Origin: Hansschlegelia quercus
GTDB lineage: Bacteria > Pseudomonadota > Alphaproteobacteria > Rhizobiales > Methylopilaceae
Length of the DNA: 64,000 nucleotides
Assembly: GCF_004310425.1 (NCBI RefSeq)
Contig: NZ_SIUB01000007.1
Coordinates: 1 to 64,000 of the forward strand
Direction of reading: 5' to 3'
Shown piece after piece: positions 28,208 to 36,725 of this stretch. The notes below the pieces were generated by a model. That model searched no databases and was not told the origin of the DNA. It worked only from the letters and a program-made list of their open reading frames with translations. The position numbers and the translations under genes were made by a program. The first letter of the stretch is position 1; each line of letters starts with the position of its first letter.

Positions 28208-29571
28208 TCGCAGTTTTGCCGGATCTCCCGAAGCGGGAAATCCTTGTCGTCTCGGACCGCTATCCGCCTGATATCGCCGGCGGCGCGGAACTGAGCCTGC
28301 ACCTGATGCTTCGTGAGCCTGCGCTCCGCAAGCGCGTGCTGGTCGCGACCTTCGACCGCGCCGTGAGGAAGCCGACGCTCCGACGGTTCGAGGGCGTCCA
28401 CATCATCGCGCTTCCGGCCCCCGCCGCCTGGCCGCTGCACCGGCTGAGCCAGGCCAAGGTCGACGCAATGAAGAAGTGGCCGCTCGGATTCAAATGGGCC
28501 CCGTTCGTCCTCGAAGCCGCGATCGGCCTATTGCGTGCGCCGGTCTCCCAGGTCGGGGCGCTCGCGCTGTGGATCGCGGGGTCGCCGCCGGGCGGTCCGG
28601 CGATGGACAAGCGGGCGACCGCCGAAAGCGGCGCGCCCGCCGCGCTCCGCGCGATCATCGACCGTGTCGGACCCAAGCTCGTGCATGCCGACAACGCCCG
28701 CGCGATCGTCATGGCCGCCGCAGCCTTGAGCGACCGCGACACGCCGATGATGGCGGTCGTGCGCGACCATCGCTTCACCCGCGCCGCCTTCGATCAAACC
28801 CAAAACGCTGGCCTTGCCGTTGATTGGAAGGGGGCGACAGCCGACCGTCTTGCAAACGACGCCTTGTCGTATCGGCAGGACGCTCTCCGGCGCGCGCGCC
28901 TCGTCGTCGCCACCAGCCGTCATCTCGAACAGACGCTGACGGCGGTCGCCACCCCGGGAACGCTCAGTCGCGAAGCTTTGGTTCCCGCTCCGCCGACCCC
29001 GCCGCGACCCTCGCTCGTGCAGCCACACATTTTTTCAGTGCTGCTTGTCGGCAGCGTCAATCCAGGCAAGGGCCAAGCTCATCTTTTCGAGGCTCTGCCA
29101 CAGCTCCTTGCGATCGCGCCGAACGTGCAGATCGACGTCGCGGGCGACGGTCGAGACATCGCCAAGCTCAAAGAGCTCGCTGCGCAACATTCCGCGACGG
29201 ATCAGGTGCGCTTGCACGATCATGTCTCACGAGACCGCCTTTACGCTCTCTATGCGGCGTCGGACGCTGTCGCGCTGCCGACCCTGTGGGACGAGCCGTT
29301 CGGTCGTGCGCCGCTTGAAGCGGGATCGGTTGGTAAGCCCGTGGTGGCCTATGCCTCCGGAGGCTTGGTCGAAACGGTGACCGACGGCGACAACGGCTTC
29401 CTGATCCCGACGGGAGACCGTGACGCCTTCATCGGAGCGCTCGCGAAGCTCGCGGCCGACCCGGAGCTGCGGGCGCGGATGGGGGAAGCCGGGCGCGGCC
29501 GTGCGGTTGGGTATGAACCCGCGCGGATCGCCGAAGCTCTGTCCAATCTGTGGGCGAAGGCGATGGCCTGA
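28204..29571 (+). CDS. Glycosyltransferase family 4 protein
   Basis: A 455-residue GT-B enzyme. The N-terminal domain begins [20 protein letters not shown], the donor-recognition motif of GT4. The C-terminal domain has [31 protein letters not shown] and [20 protein letters not shown], containing the family E-x7-E-like pair. A GTG at 28204 in a GTGA overlap with ade is used as start. It opens the presumed surface-glycan island. Sugar donor and acceptor are unknown. Confidence 0.88.
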   Translation: MIAVLPDLPKREILVVSDRYPPDIAGGAELSLHLMLREPALRKRVLVATFDRAVRKPTLRRFEGVHIIALPAPAAWPLHRLSQAKVDAMKKWPLGFKWAPFVLEAAIGLLRAPVSQVGALALWIAGSPPGGPAMDKRATAESGAPAALRAIIDRVGPKLVHADNARAIVMAAAALSDRDTPMMAVVRDHRFTRAAFDQTQNAGLAVDWKGATADRLANDALSYRQDALRRARLVVATSRHLEQTLTAVATPGTLSREALVPAPPTPPRPSLVQPHIFSVLLVGSVNPGKGQAHLFEALPQLLAIAPNVQIDVAGDGRDIAKLKELAAQHSATDQVRLHDHVSRDRLYALYAASDAVALPTLWDEPFGRAPLEAGSVGKPVVAYASGGLVETVTDGDNGFLIPTGDRDAFIGALAKLAADPELRARMGEAGRGRAVGYEPARIAEALSNLWAKAMA

Positions 29572-29599
29572 GCGCGCAGCGCCGTGGCATGAAGCTCCC

Positions 29600-30688
29600 A
29601 TGGACGCGCCCGACCTCTTTGTCGTTTCCTCGCCGCTGCAATATCTGAACGCGGCCGAGCTTGCCGTGGGCTCCGATCGGCCGCCGGATCTCGTGCTGAT
29701 CGGCGACCGGGCAGGGGCGGCCGACGGCGCGCTTATGCTGGCCAAACGCGACCGCAGGCTCTGGGGACGGCTGCTCAGCCATCCCGGCCGTCCGCAGCCG
29801 TCGCGCTGGCTGCCGCGGTTCGGGCGCGATCTATTGGACGCCGGCCATCGCATCAGTCTCGAGCGACTGGCTGCGAGCCTGGGATCTCGCGGCCGCGTCG
29901 TATTCGGGGACTACCGTCATGTCTCGCAGCGCGCGCTGATCGCAGGCGTGGAGTGCGACGAACTGGTGCTGCTCGACGACGGCTCCGTCGCGCCGCAGGT
30001 GGCGGCGTTTCGCGCTGGCGAGCATGTCGCCGATTTCGCCCGTTTCGCGCCAGGCTGGCTGCGAACCGAACTCGGCCGCGCGACGCTCGGCGAAAAGGCG
30101 CCGAAAGCGCCAGAGCGGCTCACCTACTTCACGATCTACGGGCGACTGATGCGGCGGCTGAAGGAGGCCGACGGAGTGTCGTCCCACGCCTATGAGCGGC
30201 TCCGCTCGCTCGGCCCGCGTGCGCCGCGCGGTGACGAGGTCTGGCTCATCGGCTCGAACCATGTCGACGCCGGCATCTGCGCGCCCGCGTCTTACAGGGC
30301 GCTGATCCGCGACGGCGCCGCGGCTCTTCGTGCGGAGGGTAAGACGCGGCTCGTCTATCGACCGCATCGCGGCGAGAGCCTGGACGCCGCACGCCGGCTG
30401 GCCGCCGAGATCGGCGCGGTTTTCGCGCCATCGCCGACGCCGGTTGAACTGGCTTATGTCGAGGCGCCTCTGCGCCCCGCGGGGATCGCAGTGGTGGCGT
30501 CGACCTCCGCCGACACGCTTTCAATCATCGATCCCGAGCTCGAGATCATCCGTTTTGCGCTGCCTGAAACTTATCTCGAGCGTCAACAGGGCCACATCGA
30601 GGCGGTGATCGCCGGCCATGACGCGTTCAATCCCCGGCTGCGCGTGCTGGACGTCTCGGCCGCGCCGCGGCACACCCAAGAGCGATGA
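29600..30688 (+). CDS. Sialyltransferase-like glycosyltransferase (GT52 / polysialyltransferase type)
   Basis: A 362-residue protein that starts LFVVSSPLQYLNAAELAVGS, close to the opening strand of GT52 sialyltransferases. Residues about 105-125 give DELVLLDDGSVAPQ, where the family has a D-D/E-G motif, and LVYRPHRGESLDA near residue 245 resembles the conserved HP-containing motif, here PHR. VASTSADTLSI matches the CMP-binding Ser region. The neighbourhood of neuB and neuA supports use of a CMP-nonulosonic acid. The overlap with the next gene is four bases. The family assignment is by motif and moderate in strength. Confidence 0.62.
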   Translation: MDAPDLFVVSSPLQYLNAAELAVGSDRPPDLVLIGDRAGAADGALMLAKRDRRLWGRLLSHPGRPQPSRWLPRFGRDLLDAGHRISLERLAASLGSRGRVVFGDYRHVSQRALIAGVECDELVLLDDGSVAPQVAAFRAGEHVADFARFAPGWLRTELGRATLGEKAPKAPERLTYFTIYGRLMRRLKEADGVSSHAYERLRSLGPRAPRGDEVWLIGSNHVDAGICAPASYRALIRDGAAALRAEGKTRLVYRPHRGESLDAARRLAAEIGAVFAPSPTPVELAYVEAPLRPAGIAVVASTSADTLSIIDPELEIIRFALPETYLERQQGHIEAVIAGHDAFNPRLRVLDVSAAPRHTQER

Positions 30689-31977
30689 CGCACAAAGCCG
30701 ATCTCCAGCCTGAAGGACGTTTCGCGGGTCGGAGGGCGCTCGCTCTCGGCACGTTCGACAGCTTCATGAAGACCGCGGCGACCGTCGGGCGGCTGTTCGT
30801 GGCGGAAGGCGCATCGCTCCGCCTCGCCGCGCTCTCGGCGGAGGCCGGGCAGCTCACCGCGCGCCAGTTGCGAGCCGGCGGCGTTGAGGAGAGCGTTCCA
30901 GTGCTCGCCGCCGAACAGCTGGTCGCGAGCCGGCTGTTCCGCGACGCCCATGTCGTGGTCGCGGTCGTCGACGGCGGGCGGGCGCGCGAGCTGTTCCTTG
31001 CGCTCTCTCGCGCCGACTTCTCGCGCGAGCCGACGCGGCCGATCGTCGTCGTGGCTTCGCCGGGTGTCGTCCTCACCGATCAGCTTGCAGGCTTCATGAG
31101 TCGCGCACCAGCCGACGTGCTCTGCTTCAACACGGCGAATGACCGCGCGCTCTATGAAGCGGCGGCGGCCGAGATCGGCCTCGACGCCACAAATGCGGTC
31201 GTCACGGGCCTGTTGGGACTGGACAGAGCGGCGCGATCCGGAACGCGCGGTCGTTCGGCGATCGTGTTCTTCGAGCAGCCCGTGATTCCGGCGCGGCGCA
31301 TGCAGCGCACGCATCTGCTGGCGGGCCTCATCGACCTCGCCCACCGCTTCCCGGACGCCGACGTGCTGGTGAAGCTGCGCCATGCCCGCGACGAGCGCGC
31401 CCATCATTCGACGCGGTTCCACCTCGATGACATCTCGCGGGAGCTGTTCGCGCGCGGCGGTCGGCCGACCAATCTGAGCTTCACGCATGAGCCGGCTGCG
31501 AACCTCATCAGCCGCGCCTCTCTCGTGGCGACGGTCAGCTCCACCGTCGCGCTTGAGGCGATGGCGCGCGGCGTGGCCACGCGCATCGTCTCAGATTTCG
31601 GTGTTTCGGAAATCCTGGGCACGAGCTATTTCGTCGGCTCGCGCTGCCTCGCGCCGCTCGGCGAGCTCAGCCCGGCCATGGACGTCGCGGTCGATCCGCA
31701 GTGGCTCGCGCGCTCGGGCGCGGTCGCGACGCCCGAGCCGCTGCTCGCGCAGTGCGCCGTGCTGATCTACGGACAGGAACTGCGCGGCTCGGCTCTGCCG
31801 CTACGGCCGCTGACGCCTGCCTATGGCTCGGACGGCTGGCTCGATTTTGCGCTCGGCCGGGGAGGACCGGTCGCCGTTCACGCGCCGCATTTGCTGGAAC
31901 GGCCGAAACGCCGCGCCTTCGTAGCCGCAGTTGCGGACAGGCTCAGGCAGATCCGTCGTTTCACGCCCCGGGGGTAA
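30685..31977 (+). CDS. DUF6716 putative glycosyltransferase, copy 1
   Basis: A 430-residue GT-B-like protein resembling the DUF6716 group. Seen are a Rossmann start RALALGTFDSFMKTAATVG, a mid-block IVVVASPGVVLTDQLAGF, then IVFFEQPVIPARRMQRTHLL, DVLVKLRHARDERAHH, and SLVATVSSTVALEAMARGVA followed by TRIVSDFGVSEILG. The last two blocks are shared in form with the gene at 34306-35658. In actinobacteria, by my recollection, such genes sit beside neuA/neuB-type genes, as here. The likely role is transfer or polymerisation of a nonulosonic acid; this is inference. Confidence 0.65.
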   Translation: MTHKADLQPEGRFAGRRALALGTFDSFMKTAATVGRLFVAEGASLRLAALSAEAGQLTARQLRAGGVEESVPVLAAEQLVASRLFRDAHVVVAVVDGGRARELFLALSRADFSREPTRPIVVVASPGVVLTDQLAGFMSRAPADVLCFNTANDRALYEAAAAEIGLDATNAVVTGLLGLDRAARSGTRGRSAIVFFEQPVIPARRMQRTHLLAGLIDLAHRFPDADVLVKLRHARDERAHHSTRFHLDDISRELFARGGRPTNLSFTHEPAANLISRASLVATVSSTVALEAMARGVATRIVSDFGVSEILGTSYFVGSRCLAPLGELSPAMDVAVDPQWLARSGAVATPEPLLAQCAVLIYGQELRGSALPLRPLTPAYGSDGWLDFALGRGGPVAVHAPHLLERPKRRAFVAAVADRLRQIRRFTPRG

Positions 31978-32052
31978 TGCTGGGGGTCGTCAGGCCGGCC
32001 GAAGCCGTTTATCTCAAGCGGACATCGAGACGTCGTCGGAGTTCAGCATCGC

Positions 32053-32928
32053 ATGGTCAGGATCATCGCCGAGATCGGCTGCAACCATATGGGCCAGCTC
32101 GAGATCGCCAAGCGGTTGATCTCGGTTGCGGCGTCGGAGTGCCGCGCTGACGTCGCCAAGTTCCAGAAGCGCAACAATCGCGAGCTGCTGTCGCCCAAGC
32201 AATATTCCGAACCGCATCCGAACCCCGGCAATTCCTACGGAGATTCCTACGGCGCCCATCGCGAGGCGCTGGAGTTCACCGTCGACCAGCACGCCGAGCT
32301 CAAGGCGTTCTGCGAAGACAAGGGCATCGTCTATTCGACCTCGGTGTGGGATCTGACGTCCGCCAAGGAGATCGCAGGGCTTGAGCCCGTCCTGATCAAG
32401 ATCCCGTCCGCGACCAACCTCAACTTCGAGCTGCAGGGCTGGCTTTGCGAGAATTATTCCGGCGAGATTCATGTCTCGACCGGCATGACGACGCGCGACG
32501 AAATTGGCTCGATCGTCGACTTCTACGACGAGCGCGGCCGGGCGAAGGACGTCGTGCTCTACGCCTGCACGTCAGGCTACCCCGTCGCCTTCGAGGATCT
32601 GTGCCTGCGCGAGGTCTCGCGGCTGAAGGAGGCCTATGGCGGCCGCGTCAAGCAGATCGGCTTTTCCGGCCATCATCTCGGCATCTCGGCCGACATCGCG
32701 GCGCTGACGCTCGGCGCGTCCTGGGTCGAGCGACACTTCACGCTCGACCGGACTTGGAAGGGGACCGATCACGCCGCCTCGCTCGAGCCTGACGGCCTGC
32801 GCCGGCTGTGCCGTGATCTGCGCAACGTCGAGACCGCTTTGACCTACAAGCGCAAGGATCTGCTCGACGTCGAGGAAGAGCAGCGCAAGAAGCTGAAATG
32901 GCGTCCGGGCTTGCGCGCTTCCGCCTGA
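32053..32928 (+). CDS. neuB: NeuB-family nonulosonate synthase lacking the SAF domain
   Basis: NeuB-type enzymes condense phosphoenolpyruvate with a six-carbon aldose to give a nine-carbon sialic-acid-like sugar. The TIM barrel is complete: RIIAEIGCNHMGQLEIAKRL, DVAKFQKRN, STSVWDLTSAKEIAGL, VLIKIPSATNLNFELQ, HVSTGMTT, and IGFSGHHLGISADIAAL with VERHFTLDRTWKGTDH. At 291 residues it stops after the barrel and lacks the roughly 60-residue C-terminal antifreeze/SAF domain found in Neu5Ac, Leg and Pse synthases. The gene is followed closely by neuA. Product identity is open; KDN is one candidate. Confidence 0.85.
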   Translation: MVRIIAEIGCNHMGQLEIAKRLISVAASECRADVAKFQKRNNRELLSPKQYSEPHPNPGNSYGDSYGAHREALEFTVDQHAELKAFCEDKGIVYSTSVWDLTSAKEIAGLEPVLIKIPSATNLNFELQGWLCENYSGEIHVSTGMTTRDEIGSIVDFYDERGRAKDVVLYACTSGYPVAFEDLCLREVSRLKEAYGGRVKQIGFSGHHLGISADIAALTLGASWVERHFTLDRTWKGTDHAASLEPDGLRRLCRDLRNVETALTYKRKDLLDVEEEQRKKLKWRPGLRASA

Positions 32929-33005
32929 TTCCGGGCCGCGGCTTGCCCGCCGCGAGCCTGCGTGCGAAACGCCCGAAGAACGGTCCAGTCGGAGCTTTGA
33001 CGTCG

Positions 33006-34166
33006 GTGCGTTGCGTCGCGATCATCCCCGCGCGGGGAGGCTCCAAGGGCCTTCCGCGCAAGAACCTCATGTCGCTCGGCGGCGCCCCGCTTGTGGTCCG
33101 CACCGTCAGGGCGGCGCTCGCGGCAAAGCGGGTCGACGCGGTTTATGTCTCCACGGATGACCCCGCGATCGCGGCGGCGGCGTCCGATGCCGGCGCCGAG
33201 ATCATCGACCGCCCGGCCGAAATCGCGACCGATCAGGCCTCCTCGGAGAGCGTCCTGATGCATGCGCTCGATCTCATCGCGGCGGAGGGCGATCCCGTCG
33301 ACGCGCTCGTCTTCCTGCAGTGCACCTCGCCCTTCACGACCCCCGACGAGATCGACGCCTGCATCGACGCGCTCGGCCGCGACGGCGCGTCCTGCGCGTT
33401 TACCGCGATCGAAGACCACGGCTTCCTCTGGGGCGTTAGCGAAGACGGCTCGGCGTTCGGCGTGAACCACGACCACACGGCGTCCCGCCGGCGCCGGCAG
33501 GACCGCGCGCCCGAATACCGGGAAACCGGCGCCGTCTACGCGATGGACGCAGCCGCCTTCCAGGCGGCTGGCTCCCGCTTCTGCGGCAAGGCGGTGATCG
33601 TGCCCGTCGCAGGGCCGGCGATCGAGATCGACGACGCCAGGGACATGGCGGTCGCCGAGGCTTTGGCGGGAACGGCGCCGCGTGCGGCCATCCCGGCCAA
33701 CCTCAAGGCGCTGATCATGGATTTCGACGGCGTCTTCACCGACGACCGCGTGCTGGTCGACGAGACCGGCCGCGAGGCGGTGTTCGCGAGCCGCTCCGAC
33801 GGCATGGGCCTCAACCGGCTTCAGAAGATGACGGACCTCAAGCTGCTGATCTTGTCGAAGGAGCCAAACCCCGTGGTCTCGGCGCGGGCGCGCAAGCTCA
33901 AGATCGAGGCGATCCAGGGCATCGACGACAAGCTTCCGGAGCTCGACCGGTGGCTCGCTCGCCACGGGGTCTCGCGGGCCGAGGCCGCCTATATCGGCAA
34001 CGACGTGAACGACCTCGAATGCATGTCCGCGGTCGGCTTTCCGATCGCTCCCGGCGACGCGCGGCCTGAGGCGCTTCGCGTCGCGGCTTACGTGACGAAG
34101 GCCGAGGGCGGACGCGGCGCGCTGCGGGAATTGTGCGAAGCGCTGATCGTGGCGCTGCGACGGTAG
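33006..34166 (+). CDS. neuA: CMP-nonulosonate cytidylyltransferase fused to HAD (KdsC-like) phosphatase
   Basis: A two-domain protein of 386 residues. Residues 1-225 are a CMP-sialic acid synthetase: VAIIPARGGSKGLPRKNL, VYVSTDDPAIA, LVFLQCTSPFTTPDEID, and RETGAVYAMD. Residues 235-380 are a HAD phosphatase of the KdsC type: LIMDFDGVFTDDRVLVDETG (nucleophile Asp), LLILSKEPN and AYIGNDVNDLECM. Animal CMAS and some Bacteroides proteins show the same order. GTG at 33006 is chosen because GGAG lies upstream and the protein then starts RCVAIIPARGG; TTG at 32997 or an ATG at 32898 inside neuB are alternatives. The HAD part could remove a 9-phosphate from the newly made sugar. Confidence 0.88.
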   Translation: MRCVAIIPARGGSKGLPRKNLMSLGGAPLVVRTVRAALAAKRVDAVYVSTDDPAIAAAASDAGAEIIDRPAEIATDQASSESVLMHALDLIAAEGDPVDALVFLQCTSPFTTPDEIDACIDALGRDGASCAFTAIEDHGFLWGVSEDGSAFGVNHDHTASRRRRQDRAPEYRETGAVYAMDAAAFQAAGSRFCGKAVIVPVAGPAIEIDDARDMAVAEALAGTAPRAAIPANLKALIMDFDGVFTDDRVLVDETGREAVFASRSDGMGLNRLQKMTDLKLLILSKEPNPVVSARARKLKIEAIQGIDDKLPELDRWLARHGVSRAEAAYIGNDVNDLECMSAVGFPIAPGDARPEALRVAAYVTKAEGGRGALRELCEALIVALRR

Positions 34167-34183
34167 GACGCTTCAAGGCGCCG

Positions 34184-34290
34184 CGTGCTTCGAGACGCGC
34201 GCCGGAGCGCACTCGTCAGCATGAGGACGGTTGGGAAACCTCGCGGCCTCTTCATGCTGAGCAGGCTCAAAGCGCCGTATTGAAGCACAT
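34184..34290. repeat. Intergenic palindromic repeat, family B copy 2
   Basis: About 107 bases that share with the copy at 19826 the left end CGTGCTTCGAGACG, the internal TCAGCATGAGGA (34218-34229 region), CTCTTCATGCTGA and a decayed right end (TTGAAGCACATGA). It separates the neuA gene from the convergent DUF6716 gene. Confidence 0.78.
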
Positions 34291-34305
34291 GACGGCTGAG
34301 CGGCG

Positions 34306-35658
34306 TTACTCCCGCGGCGTCTCGCCGACCAGCCGCCGCCTCACCGCCTTGTAAGGTCGGTAGACCTTCAGCCGTCTCGCAAGCTTCGCCAATCCGCCTT
34401 CGCTCGTGCGCCAGGCCTCGTCGATCGCGCGCTGGCGGTCGGAGCGCTCGATCGCAACGCGGAGATCTTCCTGGGCCGCGGCAGCGTTGGCGCCCGCGCT
34501 GAGCGCGGCTTCGGTCTCGTCCCTCGCCGCGAGGATGGTGTTGGCCATGGTGGCCGAAGGGGCGGCGCCGAACGCCGCAGTCTCGAAAGAGTGCAACGAG
34601 GGCGGCGGGGTAAAGTCGCCGTCAAAGCCGTCGAGCGCGGTCAGCAGCGCATCGGGCGAAAAGGCGTCGTCATAGCCGACATCGCGCAACCATTCCGATG
34701 CAGGCGCCCGGCGCGGCGCAGCGTCCAGCGAAGCGAGGTCGGCGAGTCTCACGCCGAGCCCCGAGCCCGCCATCGCCTCCGAGCCGTCGGCTGCGCCGAG
34801 CCCGAGGTCGGTCGCGAGCAGGCTCGGGACGCGATGATCGAGGGCGTCGAACAGGGCCGTTGACGACACCGTTCCGAACAGGGCGGCGCGGGAGAGCAGC
34901 CGCTCGAGCGGCTCGTAGGACACCGTCAGGTTTTTCGGGCGGCGGGGCAGGGCCGCGACGATGCTCGCCACATGAGCAGTCTGATTCCAGAAGGTCTGCC
35001 GCTTCGGCGGGACGCGCGCCTTGATCACGACCTCCCAGTCCGGGCTTCGCGACGCGAGGCCGGCGATCGCTTGAAACAGCGCCCGGCGACGTTCGGGCTC
35101 GGCCGGGACCGCCACCTGCTCGGCAAAGACGAAAAGCTTTTCTCTTGAAGCTGACGTGGGCGTCTGAGCGTCCCAGCGGCGGCGCAGGCCGGTCAGCGCG
35201 ACCGGTTGTCGTGCGAAGGGCCCGCCGCCGACGATCGCCCCGAAGGCCTCGCTGTCGCGCAGGCCGTTCAGGCAGATCACGTCGCAGCCGAGCCGCCAAT
35301 TCACGCCCTCCTCGAACCGCTCGTAGACGAAGCCGTTGAAGCCTGCGAACAGAGCGGGACGCGGCTGCCGCAGCGCGCGCGCGGTGAGCGCGAGCGTATG
35401 ACGGAAGAGCGCTATGCGGCTGCCCGTCGCGAACACGCCAATCGCGTCGAAGCCGAAGGCGTCTTGCGAGGCGGCGAGCGCGCCGAGCGAGCGGCGCTGC
35501 GTCTCGAACGCGCCAGACACCGCCTCCGGAACAGGCCGACCTGCGTCGATCGCGAACGACACGTCGACGCCCCGCGCGCCGAGACGTCGGGCGAAAGGCA
35601 AGGCGCCGAAGACCTGGCTGTCGAGATCGCAGGCGAAAGCGACGCGTTTGATCGTCAT
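34306..35658 (-). CDS. DUF6716-like putative glycosyltransferase, copy 2
   Basis: A 450-residue protein convergent with neuA. Its layout matches the copy at 30685: RVAFACDLDSQVFGALPFAR start, PALFAGFNGFVYERFEEG mid-block, KLFVFAEQVAVPAEPERRRA, WEVVIKARVPPKRQTF, then SRAALFGTVSSTALFDALDH and VPSLLATDLGLG. A Glu/Ala/Arg-rich C-terminal extension of about 100 residues ends in the basic YRPYKAVRRRLVG, often seen in membrane-associated glycosyltransferases. The two copies are clearly diverged, so they probably act on different acceptors or linkages. Confidence 0.62.
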   Translation of the reverse strand: MTIKRVAFACDLDSQVFGALPFARRLGARGVDVSFAIDAGRPVPEAVSGAFETQRRSLGALAASQDAFGFDAIGVFATGSRIALFRHTLALTARALRQPRPALFAGFNGFVYERFEEGVNWRLGCDVICLNGLRDSEAFGAIVGGGPFARQPVALTGLRRRWDAQTPTSASREKLFVFAEQVAVPAEPERRRALFQAIAGLASRSPDWEVVIKARVPPKRQTFWNQTAHVASIVAALPRRPKNLTVSYEPLERLLSRAALFGTVSSTALFDALDHRVPSLLATDLGLGAADGSEAMAGSGLGVRLADLASLDAAPRRAPASEWLRDVGYDDAFSPDALLTALDGFDGDFTPPPSLHSFETAAFGAAPSATMANTILAARDETEAALSAGANAAAAQEDLRVAIERSDRQRAIDEAWRTSEGGLAKLARRLKVYRPYKAVRRRLVGETPRE

Positions 35659-35717
35659 GCGGATGGCGAAGCTCGCACGCGGCTCGACAATTGCTTTGGA
35701 TGAAGAGCAACGAACCT

Positions 35718-35742
35718 CCGGTCGCGCGCGTTGCGCGACCGG
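35718..35742. promoter_or_regulatory. Perfect 10-bp hairpin in a divergent promoter region
   Basis: CCGGTCGCGC and GCGCGACCGG flank a 5-base loop, in the 173 bases between the divergent DUF6716 and transglutaminase genes. No T-tract follows, so a terminator is unlikely. It could be an operator or a 5'-leader structure. Confidence 0.35.
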
Positions 35743-35831
35743 TCCCGAGCCGCCGCGCTCACGTCCGCATAAGGCGTTCCCATGATGCTCCTCGCATACG
35801 TCGCCGCATTGTCCGTCATGCGGGGCCGGCC

Positions 35832-36641
35832 ATGAAGATCCGCGTCGGGTTTGAGATCACCCATACCTTCCAGCAGCCCACCCCGATGCTTGCGATGCTG
35901 AACGTGCATCCGAGCCGTGAAAAGGACCTGCTCACCTCCGACATCATCTCGGCTTCTCCATATGCGCCGATCTCCGTCTACACCGACGGCTTCGGGAATC
36001 TGTGCAGCCGGATGACGGCGCCGGCCGGCGATTTTACGTTGCGGGCGGACGCCGTCGTCGCCGATAGCGGCGAACCCGATGTCTACGCTCCCGACGCCAT
36101 CCAGATTCCCGCCGAGAACCTCCCCGACGACACGCTCGTCTATCTCCTGGGCAGCCGGTACTGCGAGACTGACCGGTTGAGCGGCCTTGCCTGGAGCCTG
36201 TTCGGCGGCGTCGCGCCCGGCTGGGGCCGCGTTCAGGCGATCGTGGACTACGTCCACCATCACATCCGCTTCGGCTACGGCTTCGCCCGCGCCACGAAAT
36301 CGGCCTATGAGGCCCATGAGGAAGGCCAGGGCGTCTGCCGCGATTTTGCGCATCTCGCCGTCACGCTCTGCCGCTGCATGAACATTCCGGCGCGCTACGC
36401 CACCGGCTATCTCGGCGACATCGGCGTGCCAAAGGATCCCGCGCCGATGGATTTCTCGGCCTGGATGGAAGTCTATCTCGGAGGCCGCTGGTATACGTTC
36501 GACGCCCGACACAACAAGCCGCGCATCGGCCGCATCGTGATGGGCCGCGGGCGGGACGCCGCCGACGTCGCGCTCACCAACGTGTTCGGACCGAGCTTCC
36601 TGAAGACCTTCAACGTGTGGACGGACGAGGTCACCGAATAG
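35832..36641 (+). CDS. Transglutaminase-like protein with altered catalytic His
   Basis: A 269-residue protein of the bacterial transglutaminase-like family. The nucleophile Cys is in EGQGVCRDFAHLAVTLCR (about residue 175). The position of the catalytic His is PMDFSAWMEVYLGGRWYTFD, where other families have HAW; here it is Ser-Ala-Trp, while the following Asp (TFDAR) is kept. By memory this SAW form is a recurrent subgroup, so it may not mean inactivity. ATG at 35832 opens the conserved MKIRVGFEITH; the upstream frame is not conserved. Confidence 0.87.
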   Translation: MKIRVGFEITHTFQQPTPMLAMLNVHPSREKDLLTSDIISASPYAPISVYTDGFGNLCSRMTAPAGDFTLRADAVVADSGEPDVYAPDAIQIPAENLPDDTLVYLLGSRYCETDRLSGLAWSLFGGVAPGWGRVQAIVDYVHHHIRFGYGFARATKSAYEAHEEGQGVCRDFAHLAVTLCRCMNIPARYATGYLGDIGVPKDPAPMDFSAWMEVYLGGRWYTFDARHNKPRIGRIVMGRGRDAADVALTNVFGPSFLKTFNVWTDEVTE

Positions 36642-36725
36642 CCTGGTGACAGGTCGCGCAGTCGTGGCGCTTTGTTCGAGCGCGCGCCCGCGCTTATAAG
36701 AGCGTGCCTTAACGGACACGCATCT

